A DNA stretch of 64,000 nucleotides from Megalonaias nervosa (GCA_016617855.1 JAECUM010033179.1:1-64000); one strand, 5' to 3'. Counted from the stretch's first letter, positions 1 through 13,845 are shown. Notes: generated by a model not told the origin, from the sequence alone. Numbers and translations are program-made.

Positions 1-135
1 CAGTTTCAAATACACATTTAGTAGTTATTTTACAGGCAAATCTAATCAGTTTCAAATACACATTTAGTAGTTATTTTACAGGCAAATCTAATCAGTTTTC
101 AATACACATTAAGTGGTTATTTTAAAAGCAAGTGA
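1..135. repeat. 46-bp tandem repeat, about 2.9 copies
   Basis: Two identical 46-bp units (1-46 and 47-92) are followed by a diverged third copy from 93 to about 135. Each unit begins CAGTTTCAAATACACATTTA. The array may begin before the window. Confidence 0.9.
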
Positions 136-2094
136 GAATCCCTAACAGTTTTATTAAATTCTCCTTTTTTAAATTGGAATACTGTAAAATGCTAATTATC
201 CAGTCACCATTAATCTTAACTTTTCAATCATACATACAGCACCTATGAACTTTCCCTCCGTTATACATCTTATGGATGACTGAAAAACTGGAGTATTTCA
301 CTTTTGATAAAGTTTCTATTTTTAACATAGCTAAGGGTCCAAGCAATTATAAATCACTTTAAAATGTACGGTATACATGACTGGTAGTGTCAATTTTTGT
401 GCTACTATTAGCTGAATATCTATAGCAAATACAGGTCATTACCTTGAAAAGTATGGGGAAAAATATCCTATCACTAACTGCACATATAACACCTGAATTC
501 GCATTTATAAATTCATCATATTTACACAGGCTGGAGATCAAAGACTAATCTTATCAAATACACAAAGAAAATTGTATGATAGTGAGTTCAATTTTTTAAC
601 CACGTAATTATTGTGATCACATCTGCAACAGAGAGCCAAAAAGGCTTATATTACAGGTGGTCATAAACCACTAATGATGTACTTTATGCTGTCTTTAACA
701 ATTTCCTTCCAAAAAAGTGCAACTGTGATAAATACTGAATAAGCACTTTTCATTTTCATTATTGAATAAGACCCAGATGTCACAAGGAAGTCATCAAATA
801 ATAACCACAGTTCATAGTGCTATATTATACTTCAGTAATAAGTGACATCATATCTATGACCATACCTTTTCAAACAATCTGTATAAAATTTTGGGTCTTT
901 CAGACAACTAATTATCCAGATGAAATCCATGTCTCCTGATGGATTAGGATAATTAAGGATAATCCATAATAAGAAATAAATCTGGCAAACTGAAACACTC
1001 TTATATCCTATATTTTATAATTTATGAGTTGGAAAACACCTTAATTCAGGTTCCTTTACATCAAGGAAAGTTTGTTTTAAAAAAAATTGAAATTTTGATA
1101 TAGTAAATAATTGAGCAACTTTGCAAATAATTTAGTTTTCATTTCCAAAAAGTTTCTTTTTCATCATACTAAATATTCAGTCTTTCACTGTGTATCAACG
1201 CTACATGTGTGTGCCTTCATTTCTTTATTTTCATATCTTAAGTGACACCTTCTCACCCCAATCTGAAAATTTAATTTGACTCATTAGTCATGAAAAGTTC
1301 ACTAAGAACATGTAACTTAATATATTTACCATACCACAGGTTATGACCATGTATCCACATGCAATGTTAATTGCATTAAAGTTTACTTTTCATTCATCAT
1401 ATATAAATTATGTTTACTTACATAAGAGAATCATTTTACAATGTTTCATCTCAATAAAGATGCTGGTAGTGTTATTTTATATAGTAGGAGGTAGCCTGGT
1501 TCCATGTTCCTTCAAATTGTAGGTAACACAATATAAAACATATATGGTAACCACTCAAACATCTTCACAGTGATTGTTTAGAACAAAGGAGATTATCAGT
1601 GTGAAAAGACATTTGAAAGTGTTGACAACTTTAAAAAGAATAGCAACCTGATCTGTTTATTGTTTTATGGATAAATAACAAAAACTATTGCCAAGTCTTT
1701 CTCTAGTGACAAACAATTTAGGAGGTCACACAAAGAATGTCAAAGAATTGTGTTGTTCACCATTCCCAATCATGATACACATAACATCATCCACTGACAT
1801 ATCCAGAAATTCCTTAAAATAATATTAACGTACAATCTCTAACAGTCAGAGGGTGTATTAGGCTACTATCCATTAATAATGGTATAAATATTACCTGATC
1901 ACATAGAAAATTATTTTCATACAAAGATTTTTTTACCACTTTTGAAACAGAGCCAGAGGTTAATGCAATTGGCAATTTTTGCATGTAAAAAGGTCAAATC
2001 ATGACATTTTTATTTATTTTTTACACACTGTTAATTCATTTACAAATGAATTACAAAGAAATAATCCTACAACTTTTAAACAAGTCAACAGTCT
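136..2094. other. AT-rich non-coding stretch
   Basis: No supported gene. Reading frames are short and show no recognisable domain or convincing exon. It could be intron, 3' UTR or intergenic DNA. Confidence 0.5.
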
Positions 2095-2171
2095 ATTATA
2101 ATGATTATAGTAACTGATATAAGAATGAAAGTAACTTTCACTCTTATATCCCTTACTATAATCATTATAAT
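2095..2171. repeat. 77-bp near-perfect palindrome
   Basis: A 38-bp left arm (2095-2132) is complementary to 2134-2171 across a one-base centre, with only a few mismatches. The sequence just outside repeats the AATCATTATAAT end motif. It could extrude a cruciform or give a hairpin RNA. It may be a miniature foldback element. No function can be read from it. Confidence 0.8.
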
Positions 2172-3951
2172 AATAATCATTATAATAATTCTCACCCAAA
2201 GTCAGTACTGTAAAGGTCACAAATTTTTTACAAGTTCTGATGAGGAATTCTGACATGCAAATTGTGAAAAATGAACAGTTTCGGACCACAGGAATGGAGT
2301 CGAATTTCAATAGGTCTAGAAAAATTCCTGTCACATGAAGATGATTGCCCTGCCTATAACAGCAAATGTAGTAAATATATCTAGGATCTCTTTTGGGAGA
2401 ACATATATTGGCGCTGATGTGATCACCTCTTTAATTGCAAAATACATTTGTAGCTAATAGTCCATGCCCTTTATTGCACTTTCACATCATCCCTTAAGTA
2501 CTTCTGTGCAATTTTAAGGAAGGGATTTTAAGAACAATGTTGTTTAGTCCTTTATTCTGAATTGTTTGGGTCAAAATCTATACAGAGCGCTGTACATTAC
2601 AACAAAAAAAAATCCTCAATGCTTGAGTAACAAGTACAAATAAAATAAAAAAGTAAAGAGAAATAAGAAATGCATCCAAGATCAGCAATTCTGCTTAATA
2701 TTTGCTACCTTTATCCAGTATTACATACATTATAGGACCCAATTTCTGGATTGTTTTTGAGCCACCGGATGCCTTGTTTTGTTGGACAGACGGAGAGGTT
2801 GATATACAAATAGGTAGGTACATGTAGTCTGTGATATTTGCTTATTACAGCAGATGTAAAAGTAGGTAGTAGGTAGGTTTACAGATAGAGCGATTTCAAT
2901 TCCTCAAGCAATGCAGTGACGGTTACACAGACATTTTAAATCTCGTAAATTCTAAGTTTTATTTACGTTGTTTTAAAGATCCGGATCGGTCCCAAGGGCT
3001 ATACACAGTACATAGACAGGTGCCCGTTTACCGCTACCTACCCCAACGAACTCCTAAGTAACCAGAAACAACGTCGTGTATTCACATTAACATTATTCGT
3101 TTTTCATAAATTTACTGCCTCTGTAGAGCCTTGTGACTTTATAGATTATTATGGATAATATTTCTGCTAAACAAACCTGTTAAATCCCATTTTTAGCGAT
3201 ATCTTAGTTTCCACCGAATGAATGTTGTGTTGCAATCCGCCATCATGGTTGTTCCGTTGAAGGGGCCTCTTCTGGGGAAATAAATCACCCTGGCTGATGG
3301 CCAAAATTCTGCCAGTTACTTTAAATCTGCGTTGCATTGTTACAAAGCCTATGCGTGGATTAAATGATTGAAGTATTGATTTTTGTATTTGCTTTATTAA
3401 ATTTATGAGATCATTAATTTTGTGTACAAAATCTGCTAGCTGATGATTTTTAATCAAGAATGATAATAAATATAGCAGGAAGTCTATTTACTTTTGTAAC
3501 GGATTTATGCAGAGGTCATGTTCAAAGACGGTAATTTGATACCCAGTTATTCGCAACTGTACATGCCTCTTTTTGACATTTCACTCGAAGAAAAGTCGTA
3601 CATAAGTAGTAAATACATAACAATACGTAAAATCATCGTTCAACAGGCACCTACGTCAACCATATCCTTCTTGAAAAGCGCACAAAGCAGTGAGGGATCG
3701 ACAAAGATCGGGGTGGGGGACTCAGTAAAGAGGTAGGAGAGAGGTTTTTGGGATAGAACCCTAAGCGGTGGCCTAGGGAAGAAGTCCCTAGAAGCTTCTG
3801 CATTCATAAGTATTTTCATGGAAAATTTTAAGTAATTTTAACTTTCTAACTGTAAAGAAAACTTCCTCAGAAAAACATTCCAATTGATTTTTTTTAAATT
3901 CATTTTATTTTAAGAAAAAGGTGTACCCCCATAATATTACACTACAAAGAC

Positions 3952-3953
<2 letters not shown>
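2172..3953. other. Non-coding stretch with CpG-richer patch
   Basis: No recognised gene. The part around 2950-3500 is less AT-rich. It carries a 96-codon frame on the - strand (3167-3457) and a 72-codon frame on the + strand (3518-3736), in divergent orientation, which could mark a promoter with 5' exons. Neither translation resembles a family I know. Confidence 0.3.

Positions 3954-3995
<42 letters not shown>
3954..3995. repeat. (AAT)n microsatellite
   Basis: About 14 uninterrupted AAT units. Confidence 0.95.
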
Positions 3996-4042
3996 GCGCT
4001 GTTGTTCTTACTATTGCCCACACAAAAAGAAAAAAAAATGTA

Positions 4043-4308
4043 ATGTGTATGTATGATTTTGATTTTTAACGTAGCTTTAACAATTTTTCAGTCATATCGC
4101 TACGATGTCTACAGTGTGGCAGTTTATAGTGATGGCTAGCACTGGGGCATCGTGCCGCAGACATGTAGCATAATGTCCCACCCAGTCACATTATCCTGAC
4201 ACTAGGCCGACCAGCCCTAACACTAACCTCTTAAAGCTCGGCCGGGGTTCGAACCCGTGACCTCCCGCATCCGAGGCAGACTCTCTAACCACTTGGCCAC
4301 CGGAGCGG
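4043..4308 (-). mobile_element. tRNA-derived SINE, family A
   Basis: Read on the - strand, it begins with a tRNA-like head. A-box-like TGGCCAAGTGGTTAGAG is followed by B-box-like GGTTCGAACCC. A body follows with TGACTGAAAAATTGTTAAAGC near the 3' end, then ACGTTAAAAATCAAAATCA. Copies with the same head, body and tail lie at 26905-27171 and 46538-46834. The tRNA-like part is a SINE head, not a tRNA gene, because the body continues downstream and is shared among copies. Such SINEs depend on a LINE for movement. Confidence 0.85.
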
Positions 4309-6439
4309 TAAAAAAAGTAAAATCAAACCAAATTTCATTTAAACGAATAATTTACGGAAGGAACAGTTTAATGCAAGTGACAGAGACAAAGCGGAGCGAC
4401 CACGGTTTGAGGGGGGGGGGGCCTACGGAGTTCTTTTAACACACGTTTCTGCGGTAGATAAATGTATTGATGGTTTATTAATAACACCAGACGACAATTT
4501 CAAAAGCATAATGTATTATTTGGATAGTTTTACTTGTTTAAATGACTAACAAAGAACATTATTTACAATGTTTATGATACGATTCTGAAAGTTCATTTGC
4601 TTACACAAATATCAGCGAATTGTGGGAACAAAAAACAACAAAAAAGGTAAAAAAAAAATATAAAAAAAATACACTACAAACAAGTGAGAAAGAGTTCTCC
4701 CTACACTAGTATCAATGTTAGTCACGTGGATAATCAGTGGCAGACAGATTTGTAGACATGCAGTCATACGAATAAGATAACATTGGATACAGATACATGT
4801 TCACAGCGTTAAATATTTTCTCAGTATCTGCAGTGGAAAAGTCCAACAGAATATTAAAGACTAGACTTTGAAAGCATTTAACTAAAAATTAAGCCAGAAA
4901 ATGGGCTGAGGTTTTACCGCAGCTAATTCATGGATACGGTAATACTCATTACAGATCGAAAGACATAACTCTAGCTGAAGCACGTAAAGAAGACACTAAA
5001 AAAAAAAAAAAAAAACTGTCGTTCACTATGGTCGGTTACTTGACAATTAATACACTTGGAACACCTAAATCATAATTTAGTGAAAGCGTTAGAAGTTTGT
5101 TTTTTTTTAATTTACAAAATGCTGGAAAAGGATTCTTTCCTAACCTTACAGAGGAATTATTTAAAATCAGACACGTAATTGTAGGTGATCCAACCGTGTA
5201 CAAGCTGAAAGAAATGAATGCTGAGGATACTGAGGGTATGTTTTACGAACTCTTGGACAAAAATTAGGCACTCGTTAAAAGGAAAGAGTATTGTGAATCG
5301 TTTAGCAAGTGGTGACCAGCTGAAAATAATATGTCACTTGTTACGTGTAGGCTCGTACAAAAATAACAAGAGAAAAGATTGAAGTCAACAAGCTTTGTAT
5401 ATTTTAACAAAATAATTTATTTCCCTAGAAAACAATGTAAAAATTGGAAATAGGACTTACGATTTGTGAATATAATCCAAAATTTAATCCTAACATTGAA
5501 AAATACAAGTCCTATCACTAAACAGTTCTAATAGAATCAGGGTTCGAATCTCGATGAAATTCCAATATGGAGGCGATGACGTCAGATTAAGTCGTTGTAC
5601 TGATGGTAACAGATCCTCGATTGAATCACAGTTTATAATGTTTCCGTTAAACTCCAGAATACATTTCCACTTAATTACTTTGTCCCAGAACTTTTTAGAA
5701 AAAAGTACACTTGTTTAGTCTTCTAGAGAATAAATTATTAAATCCAAAAAACAGATGAAAAACAAAATGGCAACAACAATTAGAAACACCTTGTTCCCTC
5801 GAGGTGTTAAGAACGACTGGCTAAATTTCACTAAGAATGAGTATTAAACCCAACTAAAACATCATTTCAATCTCGCGAGATGGGTCACGTGGTCTCTTAA
5901 CATCGAACAGCGTAATTAAAAAAATGCCAATTGTCACGTAGCTAGAATAGCCCTATCTAAGAACCAAATTCTCACGCTGAAAATATATATAAAAAAAAAG
6001 AAAGACTGTTTACAGTTCAACTAACATGCGGGCCGAAATGACCTTGGAAATAGCCAATCGTTATCACTCGAGGTTTACAAACTCTAAGAACCAAAGTGAG
6101 CTAAAAATAGTGCTAATGTAATAGCTTTTACGCTCTATACAAACCGAATTTACTTGAAACAATATGGAATCCCGTGAAAATAATCATTACAACAAAATGT
6201 CATGAAACAAAATTAAAATAAAAAAGAATTTTAAAACTAACACACAAGCAATTTAATTACATATACGTAACACACTAAAAAAATAATAATAAACCAAAAG
6301 TACAACTCTCCTCCTAAGACGATATGTCAAAGACACTCCACACCTACCAAAATGAGGGAAGCACAATATTTAGAGGGCAAGTTTTATTTATCGACCAATC
6401 TTAATAGTGACGTCACGAAAATTTCATCTAGGAGGTCTA
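4309..6439. other. Intergenic stretch, no supported gene
   Basis: AT-rich with poly-A runs. The only coding-like piece is about 5110-5340 on the + strand. Interrupted frames there read GKGFFPNL, then DPTVYKLKEMN, then KEYCES, faintly like a protein-primed DNA polymerase B. I do not annotate it as a gene. Confidence 0.35.
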
Positions 6440-6489
6440 TGTTTTGTGAGGACATTATATGTAAACGCAGGGTGGATTTGGAAATTATT

Positions 6490-6860
6490 GATTTTGAAAG
6501 GAAATGATTAGAAGTCTCACATAAAAATCGCAAATCATTTCTTGTCGGTTAACTCTATAGGAATCGAAATTCTACTGTTAAATGGAACGAAATATTTGAA
6601 GATCAGATTTTATACGTTCTAAATGAAGAAAAAGAATTATTCCTCCTCGGTGACATTAACAGAGACTTACAAAAACACTTAAATTAAAATTACTGCATCA
6701 ATTACATTACCTCATTTGGACTGGGTCAGCGTGTGACGGGTTGTCGCTGGAAAAAGTCAAACTCTAATTGACCATATTTATTCAAATTCCTCAGATAACG
6801 TGCTTTTTATTGATGTCCACTCCACTGACCTGAGCGATCATTACCCCCACATTTCTAACT
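6490..6860 (+). pseudogene. LINE endonuclease remnant
   Basis: A frame reads ELFLLGDINRDLQKHLN. It corresponds to the GD(F)N motif of apurinic-like LINE endonucleases. Shortly after come the equivalents of the 'TLIDHIY' and 'SDHYP' motifs in other frames (LTIFI..., SDHYPHI). In a live element this domain nicks the target DNA. Here stops and frame changes break it. Downstream, YRSFKHFNEMFQQELKHV is the usual linker between endonuclease and RT. Confidence 0.75.
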
Positions 6861-7625
6861 CGCAAGACCAATGCGTTCTTCCCAAAATCATCTCACCATA
6901 CAATTTTATACAGATCTTTTAAACATTTTAATGAGATGTTCCAACAGGAATTAAAGCATGTTCTGTGCGATATTATTAAAGTGTTTGTTGATGTCGATGA
7001 TGTTTTAGCTTCTTGGTATTCACTCTTTGTGTGTGACATTGATAAGCACACTCCTTAGCAAAAGCGCAAAGTTAAACATTGTTATTTAACAAGAACTGGA
7101 AAACACCAGAAATCATAAAGCAATAAAACCACTTGATCAGAATAAAGCTCTAGGAAACACTGGCCAATAAAAAAAAAGTGAGAAATGGAGTTGTGAGGCT
7201 CCCAAGGTTATAAAAAAAGTCTTATTATCAACAACTATTTGATGAATCAAAACAGAAACTAGGAAACCTCTGGAAAATGTTTGAAGAACCTGGAGCTGGT
7301 TAAGGTCATTCTTATTCACGTTCTAATAATTGTTGTAGTTTACAAAAATATGGTGTATACATCAATAACAATGATGATATTGTCAGTGAGTTCAATGACA
7401 TTTTGCTACTGTTGCTGATTATATTAAAGAACCAAATATTCATTATAGTCATGAGGAACTTTCACACCTTTGTAATAAAAAAGAATCCTGACCGTACTTT
7501 CTATGCAATTCCCTTTATAACGGACGATAAATAACTGAAATATCTGCAAAATCCAAGTCCACGGGTGCTGAGTGAATTCGACCAAGATTATGAAGGAAAG
7601 CAGCACCTTTCATTTCCGAAAGAAT

Positions 7626-7737
<112 letters not shown>

Positions 7738-7739
7738 AT

Positions 7740-9010
7740 CTAAAAGTATAAAAATCAAATACATTTCCTGACAATTGGAAAGAGGCTAAAGTGAACTCTC
7801 TTCATAAATCTGGTCACCATGATGAAATTAATAGCTTTAGGTCCATCTCAATTCTTCCTGTCTTATCAAAACTACACCACAAACATTCTCATGACTCCCT
7901 AATGATTTTTCCTGATAAACACAAACCATTCGCCCAAACCATTCACTTGAAACTGCTCTTGCTAGTATGGATGAATAATGTTTCAAAGTTTTAGATGATG
8001 AAAATCTAGTGGGACTTGTGCTTCTTGATTTTAGGAAAGCTTTTGATTTTAGTTGATCACGATATTTTACTTGAAAAATTAAAACTTTACAAACTCAACA
8101 ACAACTCTTTAAATTGTTTTATGTCGTATTTGAAAGGAAGAAAATAAAAAGTTGACATAAATAGTGCCATGTCAGACACAAAAAACCCCTGAGACATGTA
8201 GAGTACCTCAGGGATCTATATTAGGGCCACTGCTTTTTATTATGTTTATACATTATCTCTATTTGCATACAGGAAATACTGACCGTGATCTCAATGCTAA
8301 TGACATCATCTCATATGATATTAGGTTCTCTAAAACTACTGTTGAAAGAAACTTACATAATGCACCTGTAAAATTCTCTAAATGGCGTAAACACAATGGA
8401 TTGGTCTTTAATTTAGACAAAACCAAAATGAAGCTGAAAATGTTATGGTCAGAGTATATCAGTAATGTTACCAAAAAGATGTCTTAGAATATCTGGTTAC
8501 TATAAACAAAAATTAAAGAATTTCTAACCTTAAACCACAGGATAATGTTTCAAAAAAGCTTTATTCAACCTCATCTGGACTACTACAACATCACAGAGGG
8601 TAATGCTTCTAGAACAAAGCTGATGAAAGTGGAAAGACTTCAAACACGAGCCCTCAGAATTATCCATGACAACGGAGTTGATAGTGTCCATGAATGCATA
8701 AAGGATCTGAAGATCGTGACTATATATGAAAGAATGATTAAGATATCTAAATTTCGTGTATAACGTTTCTAATGGTTATGTGCCCAACTATATAAATGAT
8801 ATGTTCAGTAAAGGACAAATAATATCAATATAGTTTCCAGTTAATCGATGCTACGTTCTAAGTCATCTAATAACTTTCTTCTTCGTAAGCCCAAAACTGA
8901 ATTGTATAAAAAATAGTCTGGCATTCTCAAGTCCAATCATTTGGAACTGTCTAGCTAAAGATGTTAAAGAAGCATCATCCGTGTCTAACTTTCATCACAG
9001 ATCTTTGAAA
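7740..9010 (+). pseudogene. LINE reverse transcriptase remnant
   Basis: Pieces in order are as follows. [17 protein letters not shown] and FRSISILPVLSKL match the RT entry motif. LLDFRKAFDF is motif A. RVPQGSILGPLLFIMF is motif B, with R where G is normal. The catalytic box is altered: NAND replaces the usual YADD. The post-RT region reads FIQPHLDYYNI and LQTRALRII, a conserved block of CR1/Jockey-type elements. Loss of both catalytic aspartates and repeated stops rule out activity. Confidence 0.85.
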
Positions 9011-9356
9011 TGGATGCAATCCAAATAATGTAAATCACCGGTTATGGCCAACTTTGTATATGTATATATTATATAAAATGTCTCTGAGTGTTCATGCGCA
9101 CGCGCGCGCGCGTGTGTGAATGAAAGAGTTTTCAATCATGTATGTTGGTGTACACTTATTTGCTCTTGTACACCAATGTATTATACCTTCTTTGTATGAC
9201 GGTTGTTTCCCAGCTGTATTTTATATATTTGCCTGTACATGTGTAGCTAATCGAGGGCCACAACGAAGATTAGCTTTTGTATTAATTGTGTCACCCTCAT
9301 GAAATAAAGACTTTATTATTATTATTATTATTGTTGTTGTTGTTGTTGTTGTTGTT

Positions 9357-12317
9357 TACTAGTGAACTCAAACGCAGACCTGTCGTCGACTAACTCGAGT
9401 ACTGAGCTACAATTAAAAAAAAAAATATAAATAGCATTAACAATGAATGCAAGTCTGAAAAATCATAAATCCAGAAGTATTACTTGCCCATAAAAAATTA
9501 TAATAATACTGCGATAAGTCAAAATTTATATTTTCATCAACTGCATTAAATAAAGGTAGTTTAGGATAAACAATCTGACAATTCACAGACCAAAAAAGTA
9601 TACGAAGTCTGTACATCATAATTCCTTCCTGTGTATTAACTGCAGATAGATTTACCATATTAAAGTGTAGTTCCTGATTTACCCTGAAAAAATGGACATA
9701 CACTTTTTAAAACAGTTGCCAAAACAAAATGTCACGTGTTTGAAACCCTATGATTCCCTATTGTTCCTTGTTCTCGATTAACACTGGAATCACAACTAAT
9801 AAGTCAATTGCTGTTGTTTTTTTGTTGTTTTTTTTGTGGGTTTTTTGGGGGGGTGGGTGGGTGGGTTTAAATATCATTTCTTGAAACAGGAATATTGAAG
9901 GCTGCTATTTTTTTCTTTGAAAAAAAACAACACAAATCTGATGTGATTGACCCAATTTGGTGTCTTCAATCAATTTTTAAACAAGGCTATAAAAAGTCTT
10001 CAGTCGACCACGTTTCCCCTCATCGTGCAAAAACATTATCTAGCAAAATGGATGCAGATTGATTGTCTCGGCACATTCAAAATCACGAGGTTAACTTTCT
10101 TTTCTCCAGGATGTTTCTAGCCAGTCACAGTGACATATGGTGCAACATCTGCAAATTATGCTCATTTTGAGAGTTGATTTCGAGGTCATTGTCAGCTGGT
10201 ATCATCCACATTGTATCGTCTTGTTGATAAATGACTGCCCTCGAATAAAACTTGCCCTCTAGGTGGTTTTGTGGGTTAGTAAATGTTTCTTCGGATTAAG
10301 ATCGCTCGAGCAGCTTATCTTCTTAGTTCTAAAGAAAAATGCACTAATCTTCCGGTCCTTACTTAGGGCATGAAGGAATTAAGACATATCTGATGTGTGA
10401 AATAACACAAGAGAGAAAAAAAGAAACTACGACAATACAGGTAAATAAGAAAATAGTACACATGAAAAATGTAATAAGGCGACTATAATGTTGACAATAT
10501 CTTAGCAGGGTAATAAATTACATCACAGAAAACACAAGAGAGAACATTCAAAATTATGAAGTTAAAATTCACAGTTATGAAATTTATTACGACTTCATCT
10601 CAAAAGCTACAGTGTAAAAGACTACAAATAATTATGAGCTGTTAGCAAACTAATGAGTAACACAAATCACATAAATATTATTAAATCGTGGAGATATTTG
10701 AAATTATGTCAATTTTTTTACATAGAAGGTAAATAAATTACAATATCAGTTATGCATTTTCTGGATAATTTCATACACAAATTGTAGCCACAAAGAATTA
10801 CCACCACGTTAATCAAAATTAGTAGGGGTGGGGTTGGTTTGCACTTCGTGGATGAAAACATGCATTAACAGATTTTGAAGATGCACTTGTTCTTGTGGAA
10901 CACGCTGTTTTCGACACTCCAAGAACATGAATTTGACATCTAGTAGTAATTGAAATTAAACAACACAACTAAATGGCATGATCAGTATTTGAGAGACACT
11001 CAGCTGTAAAATTGTACATAAATGTAACAAAGATAAACTGATTGAGGAAATGGAGAAAAGAAATACAAAACACCAGAGATGTAATTAGTGTGTAAAGTCA
11101 CCTTGCTTAAAATGCTATTACAGCGGAGGAAATAAAATAGATAACTCACATTGACTCAGAGTATATATGTACAATAAAAAGCCGATTTTTAAAAGATTTA
11201 AAAACTGAAACAGAAACATTACCTAAGTTTACTCATAGACGCAAACCATGGGCGTATTCAGGAATATGGTTGAGGGTGGAGCGGGAGCGGGATGCCTCAA
11301 GAAGCAAAAAAAAAAAGGGCAGTGGGATGGAGCTCAAGGGGTCGAAGCTCATGCATTTTAAGCACTGTAAAGAAACTGTACTTTAGGAAAAGCTCAGACT
11401 GCTTCGAGATCCGCCCTTACCCCCACCCCAACCCTCAGTTCCTCACATGCAAACACTATACTGCTTTCGTATGCGCTAAAACAACGCGGACCTTGACTTT
11501 TCTAAAACTCTTTTTCCACATACAAAACATTTTTATGATTATATTCTAAAGTTTGAAAATGACGATTCTTTGAACAAATACAGAACACAGTGCCGTGAGA
11601 TTCTGGTACGATCAACTAAAGCTGGCAGTGGGGGGGGGGGGGTAGGGGGTAGGTGTGGGTGTGGGTGTGTGTGTTGGTTCGAACAACATCTGGCTATGTG
11701 AATTCTGACTTTGATTTGATAAAAAAAAAAAAATTGTACCAGAATTAGTCAAATCGGTAAGCACACATTTCATATTTATTTCCATATGTGAAAAACGTCT
11801 GAAAGGAAATGCATTTACCGAATGATGATGCATTCGAACAAAATAAAACACTTTTATAGGAACAAAAGAATGTAGACTGATGTGCAGCCATTTTAAAAGT
11901 ATACTGCAGCATGACTGGGGCAGCCTCAAGAGAAAAAAACAAATACTTGATGGACAATGGGTCTGAGCAACATTCAACTATGCACAAACGTGTCTGGGCA
12001 GCCTACACCGCCTGATGTATTAAAACTTACAAACGTCATTATAGCTATGTAGTTAGTACTGTGGAATACTGGAGAGCGCTGTCAGCTGATGAAATTCATT
12101 GTTAGACAGACAAAGATCAGTCAACAGGTCATAAATATTTCATTCTACAAGAAAGCAACGGTCTGACCTTAGCATTCACTGGCCTGTGTGTAAGTTTTTA
12201 TTTATAAATGGTGCCCTTAGAGAATAAAAGTTATTAAAATACGACAGAATGATTCCGCTTAGCTAAGATAGATACTTTATTACATCTAGTTTAGAAGACG
12301 AAACCCTCAAAATACAA

Positions 12318-12319
<2 letters not shown>
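9357..12319. other. Intergenic stretch, no supported gene
   Basis: No recognised coding sequence. It contains G-rich runs (9835-9865, 11631-11670) and scattered short frames on both strands without splice or domain support. Confidence 0.45.
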
Positions 12320-12367
<48 letters not shown>

Positions 12368-12399
12368 CAGAGAGAGAGACAGAGAGACACAGAGAGAGA
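12320..12399. repeat. Compound (GT)n(GA)n microsatellite
   Basis: GT dinucleotides (12320-12348) pass directly into GA repeats with occasional GACA interruptions. Confidence 0.95.
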
Positions 12400-13272
12400 T
12401 TGGACCAGAGTCGGGATAGCAATCGTTCAGACTGCAAAACACTTGAAGTGGATATAGATTTTGTACAATCCTGGTTGGTCTTAGGTGGAAAAGAGAAACA
12501 TAAATGTCAAACTTAATTACAGAGAAACGAAAAAGTGCTTAATTGAAAGAAACAGTCTAACACAATACGTATCAAAAACAATTTGATTAAAATAAAGCAA
12601 TAAAAGTACAGATGATGCTCCTATTTTATAAGCTATTAAACCCACAACCTACAGGAACTCAAAATTCACCCGAAAGTCAGATTATTCCAGCTAATCTAGC
12701 CTGCCTTTTGTTTAGCATCACTCGAACGACAAGTATACTGGTAAACCGTTCTGTCTTGAATAAATTTCAACAAACTCAAAATACCATCTTTATTTTTACT
12801 TCGTGAATCAACCGTGATTACCAATGTATTTATCAAAGTAGCAGACCAACGTCGTCAGTTGTATAATGCGTACGCATGTCATGGTTTATGCTATTAGCGT
12901 TAAATAACCAGCGTGGACAATGGTCTGCCCGGTTTTGGCTTTACCATTTTCGCAAATGTGCGAATATATATGCCTGTATATACGGCAGTTCCATGTTAGT
13001 GAGAAACTTTGAAAATGCCATGCCAAAGATGAGACTAGTGAAGCCAACTGTGGCATGCACGATTTTCGTGCGTGTTGTGTGATCACATTTCATACATATG
13101 TAACAAGAATATGTAACATACAGTTTTACTTCAAGTTTTGAGGTCAAATTTTAAAATATCCTTGTAGTAATTGAATGAAGACCTCACTCAACATTTTATT
13201 AGAAAATTATGTTCTATCAGAGTATTAATTAACAACAGATAAATCATGGCGAAAAAACATTCCCGAATTACA

Positions 13273-13274
<2 letters not shown>
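12400..13274. other. Non-coding stretch
   Basis: Only short frames on both strands that overlap each other (around 12876-13147). None has a recognisable domain. Confidence 0.4.

Positions 13275-13348
<74 letters not shown>
13275..13348. repeat. (GA)n microsatellite
   Basis: About 37 perfect GA units. On the - strand it translates to a Ser-Leu run, which is not a gene. Confidence 0.95.
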
Positions 13349-13350
<2 letters not shown>

Positions 13351-13791
13351 AAACAGACAGGTAAACAGACATACAAAAAGACAATTTAAAGAAATTAGAC
13401 AGATGCATAAAGTAAGGTAACAACTACCATCTCGTTTAGATCTACAGAATAAATATAAAACTTATGGCGACAGATAAACGGAATGAGAAAGAGGAAACGA
13501 GAAGTTACAAAATCGCATCTCGTCGATAAGCAGACGGACAGACGACGTACGGAGAGACTGACTAAGAGGTATGTGGACATTAGTGGAAATAAGTAAAAGT
13601 GATAAATAGTGAGAAAAACGCAAATCATATATTTGCTTAGCGACAGTGGGACGAATTAAGACAGACAGACGAACAGACGGGTAAAGTCAAGAATGTAGAC
13701 AGAGAGACACGGACAAAGCGATAAAGACATACAAGCAAACACAGTAATTGGCACACACAGACAAATGGATAGTCATAGAGAGATCCGAACG

Positions 13792-13792
<1 letters not shown>
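13349..13792. other. Purine-rich degenerate GACA/GACAGA region
   Basis: Between two GA microsatellites, the sequence is full of GACAGA, GACGGACAG and similar motifs. It looks like a decayed simple repeat rather than unique sequence. No gene seen. Confidence 0.55.

Positions 13793-13845
<53 letters not shown>
13793..13845. repeat. (GA)n microsatellite
   Basis: About 26 perfect GA units. Confidence 0.95.

Noticed and set aside
3167..3736. Divergent frames that could be a bidirectional promoter with first exons
   Set aside because: No recognisable protein and no confirmable splice partners in the window.
4240..4308. Possible tRNA gene on the - strand (also 26905-26975 and 46538-46610 on the +)
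   Set aside because: The tRNA-like segments are followed by a shared non-tRNA body and tail and recur three times. They are SINE heads.
9437..9703. - strand frame with LRILFWSVN, faintly like a LINE endonuclease start
   Set aside because: No further endonuclease motifs follow in any frame.
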